Source: Dendrobium chrysotoxum (Eukaryota > Streptophyta > Magnoliopsida > Asparagales > Orchidaceae). Taken from it: 64,000 nucleotides of DNA. Below, piece after piece: positions 33,274-44,910 of this stretch. The notes under the pieces were generated by a model that had not been told where the DNA came from, did no database searches, and saw nothing but the letters and a program-made list of their open reading frames with translations. The stretch spans positions 33,467,591 to 33,531,590 of the forward strand of contig CM034300.1 of assembly GCA_019925795.1 (NCBI GenBank), given 5' to 3'. A program made the translations under genes and the position numbers. Position 1 is the first letter of the stretch. Each line of letters begins with the position of its first letter.

Positions 33274-36200
33274 ATGCTAATAAATTGTGTTAATGCTAGG
33301 GCGTTCCCTGGAAGCGATGCACTGTATGACCTGAATACAGTGAAAAGTGTGCAAGGGCCGCTGCATCGGCGCCCGGGTGTAGTGTTAAATAGGCAAGGGT
33401 TCCCACATCAAGGACGGATGTGGGCAAATAAGCTAGTCCATGATACTAATATTAGGATAGGAACTTGGAATATAGGTTCCCTTACAGGAAGATTAATGGA
33501 ATTAATAGATATTATGATTCATAGGAAGATAAATATTTTGTGCATTCAGGAAACTAAATGGGTTGGAGAGAAGGCTAAGGAGATTGATAGTTTAGGATTT
33601 AAAGTTTGGTATTCAGGTAAGAGTCGTACTAGAAATGGTGTAGGCGTGATTATAGATAAGAGTTTGAAGGACAATGTTATAAATATTAATAGAATTGGAG
33701 ATATAATTATGGGTTTAAAGATTGTTGTTGATGCTAAGATTATTAATATTATAAGTGCTTATGCTCCTCAAGTAGGTTTGGATATGTGTTCAAAATTAAA
33801 ATTTTGGGATGATTTAGAAGAATTAATTCAAAAGATACCTCTCGAAGAAAAAATTTTTATTGGAGGAGATTTAAATGGACATGTTGGTAGAGAGGTAAAT
33901 GATTTTAAAACCATTCGTGGTGGATATGGGTTTGGAATGACTAATGAAGGTGGTAAGACCATATTAGATTTTTCTTTAGCTTATGATTTTTTAATTGCTA
34001 ATACCTTATTTAAGAAAAGAGATGAGCATCTCATCACTTATAAGAATGGTTATAGTAAAACTCAGATTGATTATTTTTTTATAAGAAAAGTAGATCGTTT
34101 AGATTGCAAAGATTGTAAAGTTATTCCGAGTGAAAGTTTATGTACCCAACATCGCTTATTAGTTTTAGACTTTAAGATGAAAGGACAGAAAATAAAAAAT
34201 AAAGTAAAGCGATTTTCTAGGATTAGATGGGGGCATTTAAAGAATAGTAATAAAAATATTTTTGAGAGTAAGATTTTAGATTCTAAGATTTTATTTGTGC
34301 ATGAGGATGCTAATGTTATGTGGGAAAAAGTGGCTAGTGATATTAAAAATATTGCAAAAGATGTGTTTGGAGTATCAAAGGGAAAAGCCCCTAATAGTAA
34401 AAATAGCTAGTGGTGGAATCCAATTGTGCAAGAAAAGATAAAAAATAAGAAGATTTGTTATAAAAATTAGTTTAGATGTAAAAATTCTGATAATTGGAAA
34501 AGATATAAAGAGGCTTGTAAGGATTCTAAGAAAGCAATATGTGATGCAAAGATCTTAGCTTTTAATGATTTATATAATAGATTAGATACTAAGGAGGGAG
34601 AAAGATATATGTATAAGCTAGCCAAACAAAGAGATAGGAGTAGTAAGGATTTAATTCAAGTGAAGTGTATTAAGGATGAAGATCAAAAAGTACTTTTCTT
34701 AGAAGATGATATTCAACAAAGGTGGATGAGATATTTTGATAAACTTTTTAATGAAGATTGTAGGAATACAATTGACTTTAGTGACCTTAGCATCCTAAAT
34801 GAAAATAAAGATTTCTATTTTTATCGGCGTATTAGTAAAACCGAAGTTAGAGAGGCTTTAAAGAAAATGAAGTGTGGAAAAGCTGTTGGACCTGATGATA
34901 TCCCAATAGAGATGTGGAAATACTTAGGAGATGAAAGAATTTCTTGGCTAACTAAACTTTTTAATAATATTTTGAAGACTAAAAAGATGCCAGATGCGTG
35001 GAGAATGAGTGTATTGATTCCTATTTATAAGAATAAAGGTGATGCACAAGATTGTGCGAATTATAGAGGAATAAAGTTAATGTGTCACACTTTAAAACTA
35101 TGGGAGCGAGTTATGGAGCGTAGGCTGCGGCGTGATACTAATGTTTCTCAAAATCAATTTGGATTCAAGCCTGGTAGGTCTACTATGGAAGCCATACATT
35201 TATTGAGAGGTTTGATGGAAAAATATAGGGAGAATAAGGAGGATCTACATATGATATTTATTGATTTAGAGAAAGCATATGATAAAGTTCCAAGAGAAGT
35301 GCTATGGAGAGTTCTTGAAAAGAAAGGAGTTAATAATGCTTATATTCAAATCATTAAAGATATGTATGAAGGAGCTATTACTTGTGTTCAAACACAAGGT
35401 GGTTTGACCAAGTATTTCCCTATTTCGGTTGGATTACATCAAGGATCAGCTTTAAGCCCATATCTTTTCGCGTTAGTCATGGATGTTCTCACTAGACATT
35501 TACAAGAGGATGTACCTTGGTGTATGCTTTTTGCTGATGATATTCTTCTTGTTGACAAGACTAAATAGGGAGTTGAAGGTAAACTTGAAGTCTGGAGATC
35601 AACCTTAGAGTCTAAAGGTTTTCGCTTGAGTAGATCTAAAACTGAATATATGGAGTGTAATTTTAGAAGTAATAGACCTAGTGAGGGGATTGTGACTTTG
35701 GGCGATCGAGTCATTAATAAGAGTACACGTTTTAGATATCTTGGATCTATTATTCAGAGTGATGGTGAAATAGATGGGGATGTTATCAGTAGAATTCAAG
35801 TTGGATGGTTGAAGTGGAGGAATGCATCGGGCTTGTTGTGTGATAGAAAAGTCCCCCTTAAACTTAAGGGAAAATTCTATAAGATGGTGGTGAGACCTGC
35901 AATGCTTTATGGTGTAGAATGTTGGCCATTAAAAGAGAAGCACAATACTAAGTTATGTGTTGCGAAGATGAGGATGCTCAGGTGGATGAGTGGATTTACT
36001 CTTAGAAACAGGATACGAAATGAGCATATACGTGAAAAGGTTGGAGTAGCTACAGTGGAGGATAAGATTAGAGAGAGTCGCCTTAGATGGTTTGGTCACA
36101 TAAAATGGCGGCCTTCCGATGACCCAGTTAGGAAAGTAGAGGTATTAGATTTGACTTATGTTAAGAAAGGTAGAGGTAGACCTAAAAAGACTTGGTTAGA

Positions 36201-36300
36201 AAATATTAGAAATGATCTTTCTCTATTAGATTTAAACGAGAATTTGACTTTGAACCGAACACAATGGAGAAAAAGGATTCATGTTGCCGACCCCACGTAG
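33274..36300 (+). pseudogene. RTE ORF: AP endonuclease plus reverse transcriptase, three stops
   Basis: One continuous frame of 1009 codons broken only by TAG at 34408-34410, 34468-34470 and 35566-35568, with no frameshift. Endonuclease: 'GTWNIGSLTG' (N66), 'CIQETKW' (E93), 'SAYAPQ', 'GGDLNGHVG' (D199, N201), 'QIDYFFIRK' and 'CTQHRLLVLDF', the TQH form usual in this clade. RT: 'GKAVGPDDIPIEMWK', 'NYRGIKLM', 'NQFGFKPGRSTMEAI', 'FIDLEKAYDKVPRE', 'GLHQGSALSPYLF' and FADD (codons 753-756), then the thumb region 'LRWFGHIKWRP' and a basic C-terminus. There is no zinc knuckle or RNase H, as usual for RTE. All stops are TAG. The good preservation suggests it is among the younger insertions. Confidence 0.93.
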
Positions 36301-36312
36301 TGGGACAAAGGC

Positions 36313-36336
36313 TTGTTGTTGTTGTTGTTGTTGTTG
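36313..36336 (+). repeat. (TTG)8 tail of the RTE element
   Basis: Eight TTG units form the 3' terminus in place of poly(A). Confidence 0.95.
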
Positions 36337-37322
36337 GCCTCTACCTAGCTACTAGGGCAATAGTGTCCTAAAAATCAATACCCTCTACTTGATTATACCC
36401 CTTAGCTACTAATCTTGCTTTATTTTTTTCTACTGATCCAGAGTCATTAAACTTATTCTTAAATACCTATTTGGTACCTACTATACTCTGATTAGCTAGT
36501 TTACTAACCAAATCCCATATATATATTCTAATGAATTGATTAAGCTCTTATTATATGGCCACAATACAAAATTCATCACTTAAGGCTTGATGTACACTAG
36601 TTATTTCTATCATTGAAATAAATATAGTATGGCTAGCCTCTTTCCTAAGACCTTGCCTGGTTCCAACCCCTATAGTTGGATCCCCTAAGATAAGCTCTCT
36701 AGGATGACTAGGAGAGTACCTCCATTCTCTAAGCAAAATATCCTGAGGTTCTTCTTTATTATCTAGATCAATATTATCTATTTTATGGGTTATTTTAGTC
36801 TCATCCTAATCATCTATCCTAGTCTTAATAGATCTATCTGATTCATCAAAGACCATATGGTTGGAATCCTCTACAATTAAGGATCTTTTATTAAAAACCC
36901 TATAGGCTTTACCTACCAAGGAAAAACCTAAGAAAATAACTTTATCTGCCTTAGCCAAACTTTACTAAGTGAAAATTTTCATTAATAAGCATGAAACATT
37001 TGCAACCAAAACATTTAGATATGATAAATTTGGTGTCCTACCCTATAATAATTCATCGGGTATCTTATTCAGCTTATACCTCATATTTACCCGATTAAGC
37101 ATATAGCATGCAGTGTTCACTACCTCTTCCCATAAAATATTTTTGTAGATAATATTCTCCTAATATTTCCATAGCAACCTCTACCAAAGTTCTATTTTTT
37201 TTAAATAATTTCATTTTATTATGGGGTCCTAAGGGCCAAAAAATTATGATTTTTCTAGATTCTTTAAAATAATTCAAAAATCTCATTTTCAAATTCTCCA
37301 CCATGGTCACTAATAAAGTATT
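36337..37322 (-). pseudogene. Copia-2 RT start, linker and integrase C-part, disrupted
   Basis: On the minus strand from 37322: 'TMVENLKMRF' (integrase), 'NRTLVEVAMEILGEYYLQKYF' and 'MLNRVN', then the GKxxxVFNKR and 'VFDES' linker, 'EWRYSPSHPRELILGDP', 'GLRKEASHTIFISM', 'ALSDEF' and the RT start. These match 25080-26070 of copia-1 step by step. Upstream pol and gag are missing because copia-3 starts at 37323. Confidence 0.85.
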
Positions 37323-37785
37323 TGTTGTAATCTAGGATCCCTAGCTTGTGATTTTAATAATAAAAAATATTATTGATTAAGATTTTAATTCTCCTAGCAT
37401 ATGTATTGCATATTTTTTTGTGTGTACTAACATTTCATGTACATACACCACTCAAGAATATTCAAGGCTCAAGTTTGGGTAGAATAGGATGTTATTTGAA
37501 AGAGTCTGTATTTTTAATTTCTTTCATTTTATATTTCTTGAGTTTGGCCATGTAAGGGTGTATGCTTAATTGGCGATCATGCACATATACACAGGGGAGT
37601 GAGAAAAGTGAGCTGAGATTTTTTGAACTAATCATACAGTATAATTATAATTGTACTTTACGATTAGTTATACGGAAAAAGAATGTTACCAGCTGATTGT
37701 GTACTTAATTCTTATGAACTAATCATATTGTATGATATTGATTGTACCATATGATTCATTTCCATCAGAAAACCTTAGTCACTAG

Positions 37786-37873
37786 ATAATTTATAATGGC
37801 TAATATTTTGACCTATGAAATTTTTTTTTTCTGGAGTCATTTTAAGTCAAATTTGAAAATCATCTTTGCCATA

Positions 37874-37943
<70 letters not shown>

Positions 37944-38664
37944 AGCATATGATTAAGATATTCATTTAATACTGATATAGAATGGATAGTATGTATACAT
38001 TCCTATATGATTTTACTATATTAATTTAATTTCAACTGTCTTTATTGATGTTTTGATTTGATGCCTTATTCGATTTCTGTACAAATTAGTATTACGGATA
38101 TGATAATTGCTTTATAGATTTAACACTCATACTGTTTTATTAATTTATTGGCTTTCATATTATAATATTTTATTATTTATAAATTATACTACTACTGCAA
38201 GCGAATTGTATATTTTTTGCACTGATTCAATGATCATATAAATGTTACTACTATGATTTGATCCCTGATATGCATATTGCTCCTTTACCATTCTTTGAAT
38301 TTAGTTGTAGGTTTTGGTTACCTACTAGGATTTTTAGCTCATTATATGTGGTAAAATAGCTTTAGGTTTGCACAGAGGAACAAGAGTGTAAGGCTGGTTA
38401 GGATTCTTCAAATTCTATTTCTTTTTATTTTAGTTATTCTTTTATACTTAGGACAGGATAGATATGTGATGATTGTATAGATCTTGAGAAGTGTATATAA
38501 TTTTTAGGAATTGAGTATAGATGTAAATATTAATATTTTGGTCAATAGTTTTATTTCTGCTACTATTGATATTGATAAAAGAAATTAAGTAGCTCTAGTT
38601 ATTATTTATTAAAAGATAAAAGAATAATTCTTCCAAATTAGATTATGGGGCATTACATAATTTA
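37786..38664. mobile_element. 863-bp insertion with 8-bp TSD (class II-like, unassigned)
   Basis: The 3' LTR reads straight through AGATAATTTAAGTAAG (near 50544-50560). In the 5' LTR the word ATAATTTA is duplicated (37786-37793 and 38657-38664) and encloses 863 extra bases (37794-38656). An 8-bp TSD is typical of hAT elements. Terminal inverted repeats are at best TAATG...CATTA with one extra base, and no transposase is seen. It contains a (TA)n run at 37876-37941. A non-autonomous hAT-like element is the best guess. Confidence 0.7.
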
Positions 38665-39260
38665 AGTAAGTTTTTTAAAAATTGAATTTTAAACTAATCA
38701 TACAGTATGATCCTAATCATATTATATAATATTTAAAATCTTACTTAATATAATCCCCATGATTAATCAATAAAATCAAAGTTTAATAAATATGACCAAT
38801 TGTATTGTACAATATAGATCATACTGTACGACTGACAGAGATGAATTCAGATCATCCTATATATCATATTGGATGAAAGCCTTGATTTTTTGAACTAATC
38901 ATATAGTACGATGATGATCGTACTAGATGATTCTTGACATTTGAACAAATTGTATAACATGATGTAAATCATACTAGACGATTGACAGAGTTGATTTCCA
39001 ATCATCTTGGTGATCATCTTATACGAATAGAAGGAAATTAAACTAATCATACCATATAAACTTTCGATCATATTATACGATAAGTAAGCAAAGATCGAAC
39101 GGTTCATTTGAATAACTATTCCATCATACCGGATGGACCCCTATTTTGAACTAATCGTACTATACAAACAAAGATTGTACTATATAAATAGTGACGGCTT
39201 AATTGAAAATTTTGGATTTTTTGAAGCCTTGTACTTAAGCAACTTATTCAAGTCTCAAGT

Positions 39261-39272
39261 AAGATTTTGACT
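39261..39272. repeat. Left TSD of LINE-C
   Basis: AAGATTTTGACT, repeated exactly at 42249-42260. Confidence 0.9.
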
Positions 39273-42248
39273 TTTTTTTGAAGTAAATGCCAATAGCATT
39301 ATAATGAAAGAAAGGATTACAACCTAATGGATTTTATCCAACCCATCACATTCCTCCTTTAACAAGGCTACTAATGAAGGAGGACTATCACTACTAAAAA
39401 TGTCATTCCAAAAAAAAAATGGTAAATAAAGCAAAGTTAGCACAAAGGTCGGCTAGCTTATTACAACTTCTATTTGGAAAAGTGAAAATAACTTGATCAA
39501 ACTCCTTTAGAAATGAAAACTGACTATCTCACAATTGCTTGGACATAGCTTTGGCACCTTCAAATGAACATTGAATGGATTTGATAACATTGAGGTTGTC
39601 CCCTTCAATGGTTAAACCTTTAGCTTCTCGCATCCAATTTTGAATAACCCTTTCCAACAAAAGGATAGCCATTAGTTCCACTTGAGCTACATCCCAATGT
39701 AGACCCTTAAAGGCAAATGCCATCAAGAACATTCCTTTATGATCTCTAAAGACTCCACCAATACCAGCTTTATTAGACTTTAAAAGGGAAGCACCAATAT
39801 TAACTTTTATCCACTTGGGTGGAGGAAGATGCCAAGAAGTAGAAGGTAGCTTAAAAAGCTGATTAGTATTCCAGTTTGTCGAATGAATATAAGTAAGGGA
39901 AGATACCAAAGCAAAATACACAGCATTAACCACAATCATCGTCACACCATCTTCTTTTTCTCCATGTACAAGTTACTCCTACTTTTCCAAGAAAGAAAAA
40001 CTACTGAGTAGTATAAATTTCCCACAAAAGGATCATTTAATGACAAGCCTTTCAACTTATTAATACAATCAAAGAATGATGAAGATGTATGCACTTAAAA
40101 GCCCCATTTTCAAGATGTTTAATAACAAGGATCAATAGAGGACAAGTAGTCACAACATGGTTCTCAACTTTAATCACACCACATCTTCTCAGGCAAGAGA
40201 GCTTATCCGAAAGCCTCTTGTGATTTAAAAAAAACATAAGTTGGTATTGCATCTGAAAATAGACGCCACCAAAACAGATCCACATGAGGTTGAAGTTTAA
40301 TATTTCTAATCCATTTCCAATAAATATCTTTAACTAAGCAATCTCCCAGATTATCTGAAATAATTCCATCAATTATTTTCTTAGTCATCTTTGACTTTAG
40401 CTCCAATCAGTCATTAATCAATCCAGAATTTATGGGCACTTGATGAATTAACTCTACAAGATGCTTACCAAAACATTTCTCCAGCTGGTAAACATTCCAC
40501 AAGCCCTCACTGATGAAACAATTAACACCATAGCCTACCTCTTCCAAATTAGCAATAAAGGTTGGCCACTTTAGCAAACTTCTATCCAGAATCCATACAT
40601 CATTTAAAACGTTAATTGACTTTCCATTGCCAATTTCCCATCTAATAATATAATGTAGGGACATAGCTCCATCCATAATAATTCTCCAAGTATTTGAACT
40701 TCCTTGTTTTATTTGAGCACTCCCAATATCACTCCCATACTTCGCCTTCAAATTTCAGTTTATAATAGATTCTAGTTTTTGTATAAAGTTTCATGAAAAC
40801 TTATCTTGAATTAGACCCACTTTTGAAGCTAACGAATGAAGGCCCCGACCACCTTGACTCTTTGGTTTACAAAGCACATCCCAAACCACATAGTGTAGCC
40901 CAAATTTACCATCCTTCTTATGCCAGATAAAGCATATACACATCTTATCAATTTCATAAAGAACTCCCATAAGTACAAGAGAATGAGTGGCTGAAAAAAT
41001 TGGAATAGAAAGCAAAAAAGATTTCTTAAGGACCATCCATCCTTCTAAAGAAATAAACTTATTGGACCATGCATTCAATTTGGATAAAACTTCCTCCAGC
41101 ATAACTTGAAAGTCAGCCACAACAAGCCTTCTCAAAGCTATTTTGACTCTTAAATAGCTCATCTCCTTAACAACTTTGAATTCCAACACATGGGAAATAG
41201 CCTTCTTATTTTTCAACTTGACAGCTTTACTAAACAAAGCAACCGATTTCTGCATATTGATCACTTGTCCTGACCATACGTAATAATTAAAAAGAATAGA
41301 TTTAATTTTCTTCACACACTTAGTCTTAGCTTCAGAAAAGATAAGAATATCATCTGCAAAGAGGAGGTGAGATATCCTAGGGGCAGCGGGAGCAATTTTA
41401 ATACCAAGGTTACCTTCTTTTTGGTTGAATGCATCAGAAAAAAGTTGGGAGTAAAGAATAAATAAATAAGGAGATAAGGGACAACCTTGTCAAAAGCCAC
41501 CCTTTGCTTCAATCCAATTGGAATTATTTCCATTAACCAATAAATAATATTTAGGATCCACCACGCATTCCAAAAGTAACTTTGAAAATTTATGAGGAAA
41601 ATTAAAATACTTCAGAGCTTGCCTTAAAGAGGACCAACCCATGCTGTCATGAGCTTGCTCCATATCTATAAAAGCCACCAAGCCTTTCTTTGCTTTTGAA
41701 AATATGAACTTGTTGAATACTTCTTGAGCCAATAGAACATGGTTAGATAAGGACTGACCTTTGATAAAAGCTCCTTGTTCCTCTGAAATGATTTTATGAA
41801 TTACCATCTCAAGTTTATTCAGCAACAGTTTATCCTCCAATTTGTAAATGGACAAAAAAAGACTTATAGGCCAATAATTAGAAGGAAACAATGGATTATT
41901 AACTTTAGGAATTAGAATAATAAGTTTTTCTTTCCAAGAAGGAGACATCTTACCAGTAGTAAAAAATTGAGTAATGGCCCTCCAAACATCTTCACTAATG
42001 ATTTTCCAGTAAGACTTGGTAAAAGAGTAAGTAATCTCATCAATGCCAGGAGAAATATTTCTCCCAAGGTGATCAACCACCCATTGAAGCTCCTCTTTAA
42101 AAAATTCCTTATTCAATAACAACAATTCAGCATCTCCTAGAGTACGAAAAGGTTTCGACCACCCTTGCAACAAGCATTTTCTTTCCCTCCATTAAATTTT
42201 GTTCTTCGACAAGCACTCCATTCCCATCCTTAACTTGCTTTATCAAAG
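39273..42248 (-). mobile_element. LINE-C: 5'-truncated L1 inserted in the copia-3 LTR
   Basis: The 3' part of an L1 on the minus strand. The plus strand starts with a poly(T) run (the A-tail) followed by the complement of the L1 3' hairpin, and ends inside the ORF2 region before RT. The exact 12-bp TSD shows that the truncation happened at integration, as is usual for L1. Confidence 0.93.
39324..42245 (-). pseudogene. LINE-C ORF2 fragment: RT, zinc region, RNase H, disrupted
   Basis: From about 42245 down: 'KQVKDGNGVLVEE', a frameshift near 42180, then RT 'NISPGIDEITYSF', 'LIPKVNNPLFPSNYWPISL', 'FIDMEQAHDSMGW', a stop inside the usual FRQGCPLSP motif (about 41490), FADD (41349-41360), 'LNAWSNKFISLEG' and 'WKWIRNIKLQPHVDLFWWRL'. 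The RNase H part (39840-39420) has 'VNIGASL' where Asp of the first motif has become Gly, 'GGVFRDHKG', 'QVELMA', 'EGDNLNVI' and 'NKLADLCANFALF'. The frame ends at 39324-39326. Breaks lie near 41490, 41310, 40790, 40405, 40205 and 39950. RT motifs are closest to LINE-A. Confidence 0.88.
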
Positions 42249-42260
42249 AAGATTTTGACT
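42249..42260. repeat. Right TSD of LINE-C
   Basis: An exact copy of 39261-39272. The copia-3 LTR resumes directly after it. Confidence 0.9.
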
Positions 42261-43068
42261 ATTGTAGAAACCCTGAGAGAGAAAACTTGAGAGAGCTCTT
42301 GGGCTTTGAGAGGGAGAATGTGAGGTTGTACTTGAGGGAGATGGAGTGTGAGGGGTATTCACACGGTTGCTCCAGGAAAGCTTGCACCATACTTTCTCTA
42401 GTGGCCTTGGTGAGTTCTTGGAGTTACTATTAGGAGTGAAGCTTAAAGGTCAAAGGTTGTGGGTACTTTGACTTCACTAGGAGGGTGAAAAAGGATTGTA
42501 GGTTCTCTGCCATTACCAAGTTAGTGAGAAAGATTTCAAAGGTTCGCTACCATCACCATGAGGGTGATATATCTTTCAATTCTCTGCAGCATCGAGTTTG
42601 GTGAAAGTGATTTGTAAGGGCTTCTCCGCTTTGGTGTGGGTGAAAAAGGAGAGTCACTATAGTGTTAGTGCTATACCCGAAGAGGAGGACTCAAAGGAGT
42701 GGATGTAAGCTAAGGTTGACCGAACTACTATAAATTTTTTGGTGTGCTCTTTATATTTTTTCTGCTCTTTTACTTTCTATATTTTAAATTTCTTGCATGA
42801 GTTTAATTTTCATTGCAAACTTTAATTGAATTACTGATATTGGTTACTTAGGTTTTTTTGTGTTACAAAAAAAAAAAAAATCATAGATTTAAATATGCTT
42901 CTGCTTGTGCTAGATACTCAACTAGATTTTTTTCATAACTATTATATTGGTTAAAACAAAAAAAGGTATTTTGTTTTAGTATATTTTTTTTAAATTACTA
43001 ATTAATCTCCCTCTTGGTGCGCCTAGCTTTTGTTCAACAAGGTCTTACAACCTCCCCAAACTTCCAAG

Positions 43069-43080
43069 TAGTATCAGAGC
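43069..43080 (+). other. Primer-binding site of copia-3
   Basis: TAGTATCAGAGC, the initiator-Met tRNA site with one G to A change, two bases after the LTR. Confidence 0.85.
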
Positions 43081-43124
43081 GCGTCTTGGATTTTACAATT
43101 TTAAAATCCCCAAGTAAAGATGTT

Positions 43125-44910
43125 ATGGCACATTTTGGTTATAAAAATATTGCGAAGGGTTCTTCTATAATCTGTCCACCTCTATTTGAAAATATTCCAT
43201 TTAATTTTTGGAAAATTTACATGTCTATATTTCTGTAATCTATTATTGATTTTAGAATTTGGCATTTGATTCAAACTGGTTATTCACATCCATCACATAA
43301 AGTTAATGGAGTAAAAATTAATGTCCCATTTATTGAATGGAGGATTGAGGACATAAAGCTTTCTCAGTTAAATGCAAAATGCTTAAATTATTTTTTCTGT
43401 GCATTGAAATATGAGGATTACATGCGAGTGTCTATATGCACTACAGAAACTAAAATATGGGATAGACTGTGCATTACATATAAGGAAACTAATGAAGTCA
43501 AATAGTCTTGGTTGAATATTTTATTATATGACTATAAACTATTTTGCATGAAACCTAATAAGATAATATTTGAAATATACACTAGATTCACTTAGATAGT
43601 GACATCCCTATGTGTATTAGGTAGAGAGCTTGCTAATTATAAAAAGGTTAACAAAATCCTACATTGCCAACCTAGTGCTTATGATGCTAAGGTCACTGCA
43701 ATATTTGAATCTAAAGATTGGAATGTGTATCCTATTAATATTGTGTGGATCACTCATTACCTATAAGTAAGGCGTGAGTCAGAGATTACTTAATAAAGGT
43801 GATAGAAAAAAGGAAAAGACTGTGACTTTGAAAGCCAATGACTAAGAAAGTGATAGCTCTGTAGCTAAGGAGGATGAGACACTACATTGACGACTCGATA
43901 GTTTAAAAACTTCCTGAAATGAAAGAAGAAGCATCATTAATAATGGAGCAAAAGAAAAAATAGTAAAAATTTAAATCTTCATCTGACATAATTTACTTTT
44001 AATGCAAGAAACCAGGCCACCTGCAAATTAAATGGCCAAATTTGAAAACTCATCCATTCAATGAGAAGGGTTAAGAGATGGAAAAGTTCAAAAAGGAGAA
44101 GCAACAGACACAAAAGGCTTTTGGGGCTAACTCCACCTCAAAATCATCAGATCAGGAACCAAAGGAGGAGGTAACTGCTCTGTGTCTCATGGCTAATGAT
44201 AATATTGATCAGTTAGATTAAGATGAGGTATGTCAACTATCTTATGAAGAACATTTTATTATATTTAAAATAATCCAATATTTGTATAGGAAGCTAAAAA
44301 AGATGTATACTAGTTTAAACACTGATATTTCTACTTTATAAAAAGAGTATGATTATCTCATAATTAAACATTTTGCTTTAGATAGTAATCACATGTCTTT
44401 ATTCGATGAGTATGATGCATTAAATAAGAAGCATATTGACTTAACTAATGCACATGAATTCTTAAAAAAAGCATCTTGAAATAAAAAATTCATACAAACC
44501 ATAAAAATTATTTGTAACTGAATTAGATCATAATGAGTATGCATTAAAATTAAAAGTTGTAAGTCTTAAAAATATAAAAATTAATTCCTAAAAGCAACAA
44601 TCTATGCACTTCAACATAATAAATCACCACTTACATTGACATAGTGGTATAACCCCACATCACTACATGCATCATAGACTCCTAGGAAGAGGTACAACCC
44701 CCAACATAAACTAGTAAATCCATTCCCTGGGGTTAGGTGTCATCTAATGGCATACTAGGTCGAATAGCCCACCCTTGCATAATACACTATAGGAAATATG
44801 TAGTGTGGAAGCCCATATCACTTACACCATAGGATAACATGCATGCAAGTCATTCATCCAAAGATAAGGTGGAACTCAAATTCACTTGGGTTCCCAAATT
44901 TGACATTTGA
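43125..44910 (+). pseudogene. Copia-3 gag, heavily disrupted
   Basis: Starts MAHFGYKNIAKGSS at 43125. A TAA near 43239 stands at a Gln position (LQS in the family). The core has 'LNAKCLNYFFCALKYEDYMRV', 'KIWDRLCITYKET' and 'FEIYTRFT'. The first knuckle (about 43993-44037) is destroyed: the first Cys is replaced, a stop follows and the last Cys is Trp. A coiled-coil-like segment (44230-44620) and a broken second knuckle follow. The frame ends 'WVPKFDI' TGA (44908-44910), and a TAG comes four codons later (44920-44922) in the frame that runs into protease. Confidence 0.85.

Larger units (their letters stand above)
33274..36336 (+). mobile_element. RTE-clade LINE inserted in copia-2
   Basis: About 3.1 kb with a single long frame (endonuclease plus RT), ending in a (TTG)8 microsatellite (36313-36336) straight after 'VADPT-stop-GACAAAGGC'. 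That 3' end is the hallmark of plant RTE elements. It interrupts copia-2 RT between 'gcaaatgctaata' on the left and 'ggcctctacctag' on the right. About ten bases of the target seem lost, and I see no clear TSD. The 5' edge is approximate. Confidence 0.9.
19840..37322 (-). mobile_element. Copia-2: Sirevirus-type Ty1/copia element, partial, host of the nest
   Basis: A minus-strand Ty1/copia element forming the base of the nest. In plus coordinates it shows its 3' LTR (about 19840-31690, split by copia-1), a polypurine tract (31691-31705 on the complement), RNase H and RT (32059-33273), the RTE insertion, then the rest of RT, a linker and part of the integrase (36337-37322). There it is cut by the left end of copia-3 at 37323. 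The remaining integrase, protease, gag and 5' LTR should follow copia-3 but are not recognisable after 50710, so a deletion is likely. Family assignment comes from the same motifs as copia-1 and from the 'ATCAAAAAGGGGGAGATTG'-like tract before TGTTACAATC. The left limit is approximate. Confidence 0.8.
37323..43066 (+). repeat. Copia-3 5' LTR with two insertions
   Basis: Begins TGTTGTAATCTAGG and ends CAAACTTCCA. Without LINE-C (and one TSD copy) and the 863-bp insertion it is about 1.9 kb. Palindromic ATCATAC/GTATGAT words fill 37620-37770 and 38690-39190. The right part (42261-43066) holds GA-rich, minisatellite-like and terminal blocks like those of copia-1. The 3' LTR lacks both insertions. 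Confidence 0.87.

Noticed and set aside
33250..36360. Target-site duplication of the RTE element
   Set aside because: The flanking copia-2 sequence lacks about ten bases at the insertion and shows no direct repeat.
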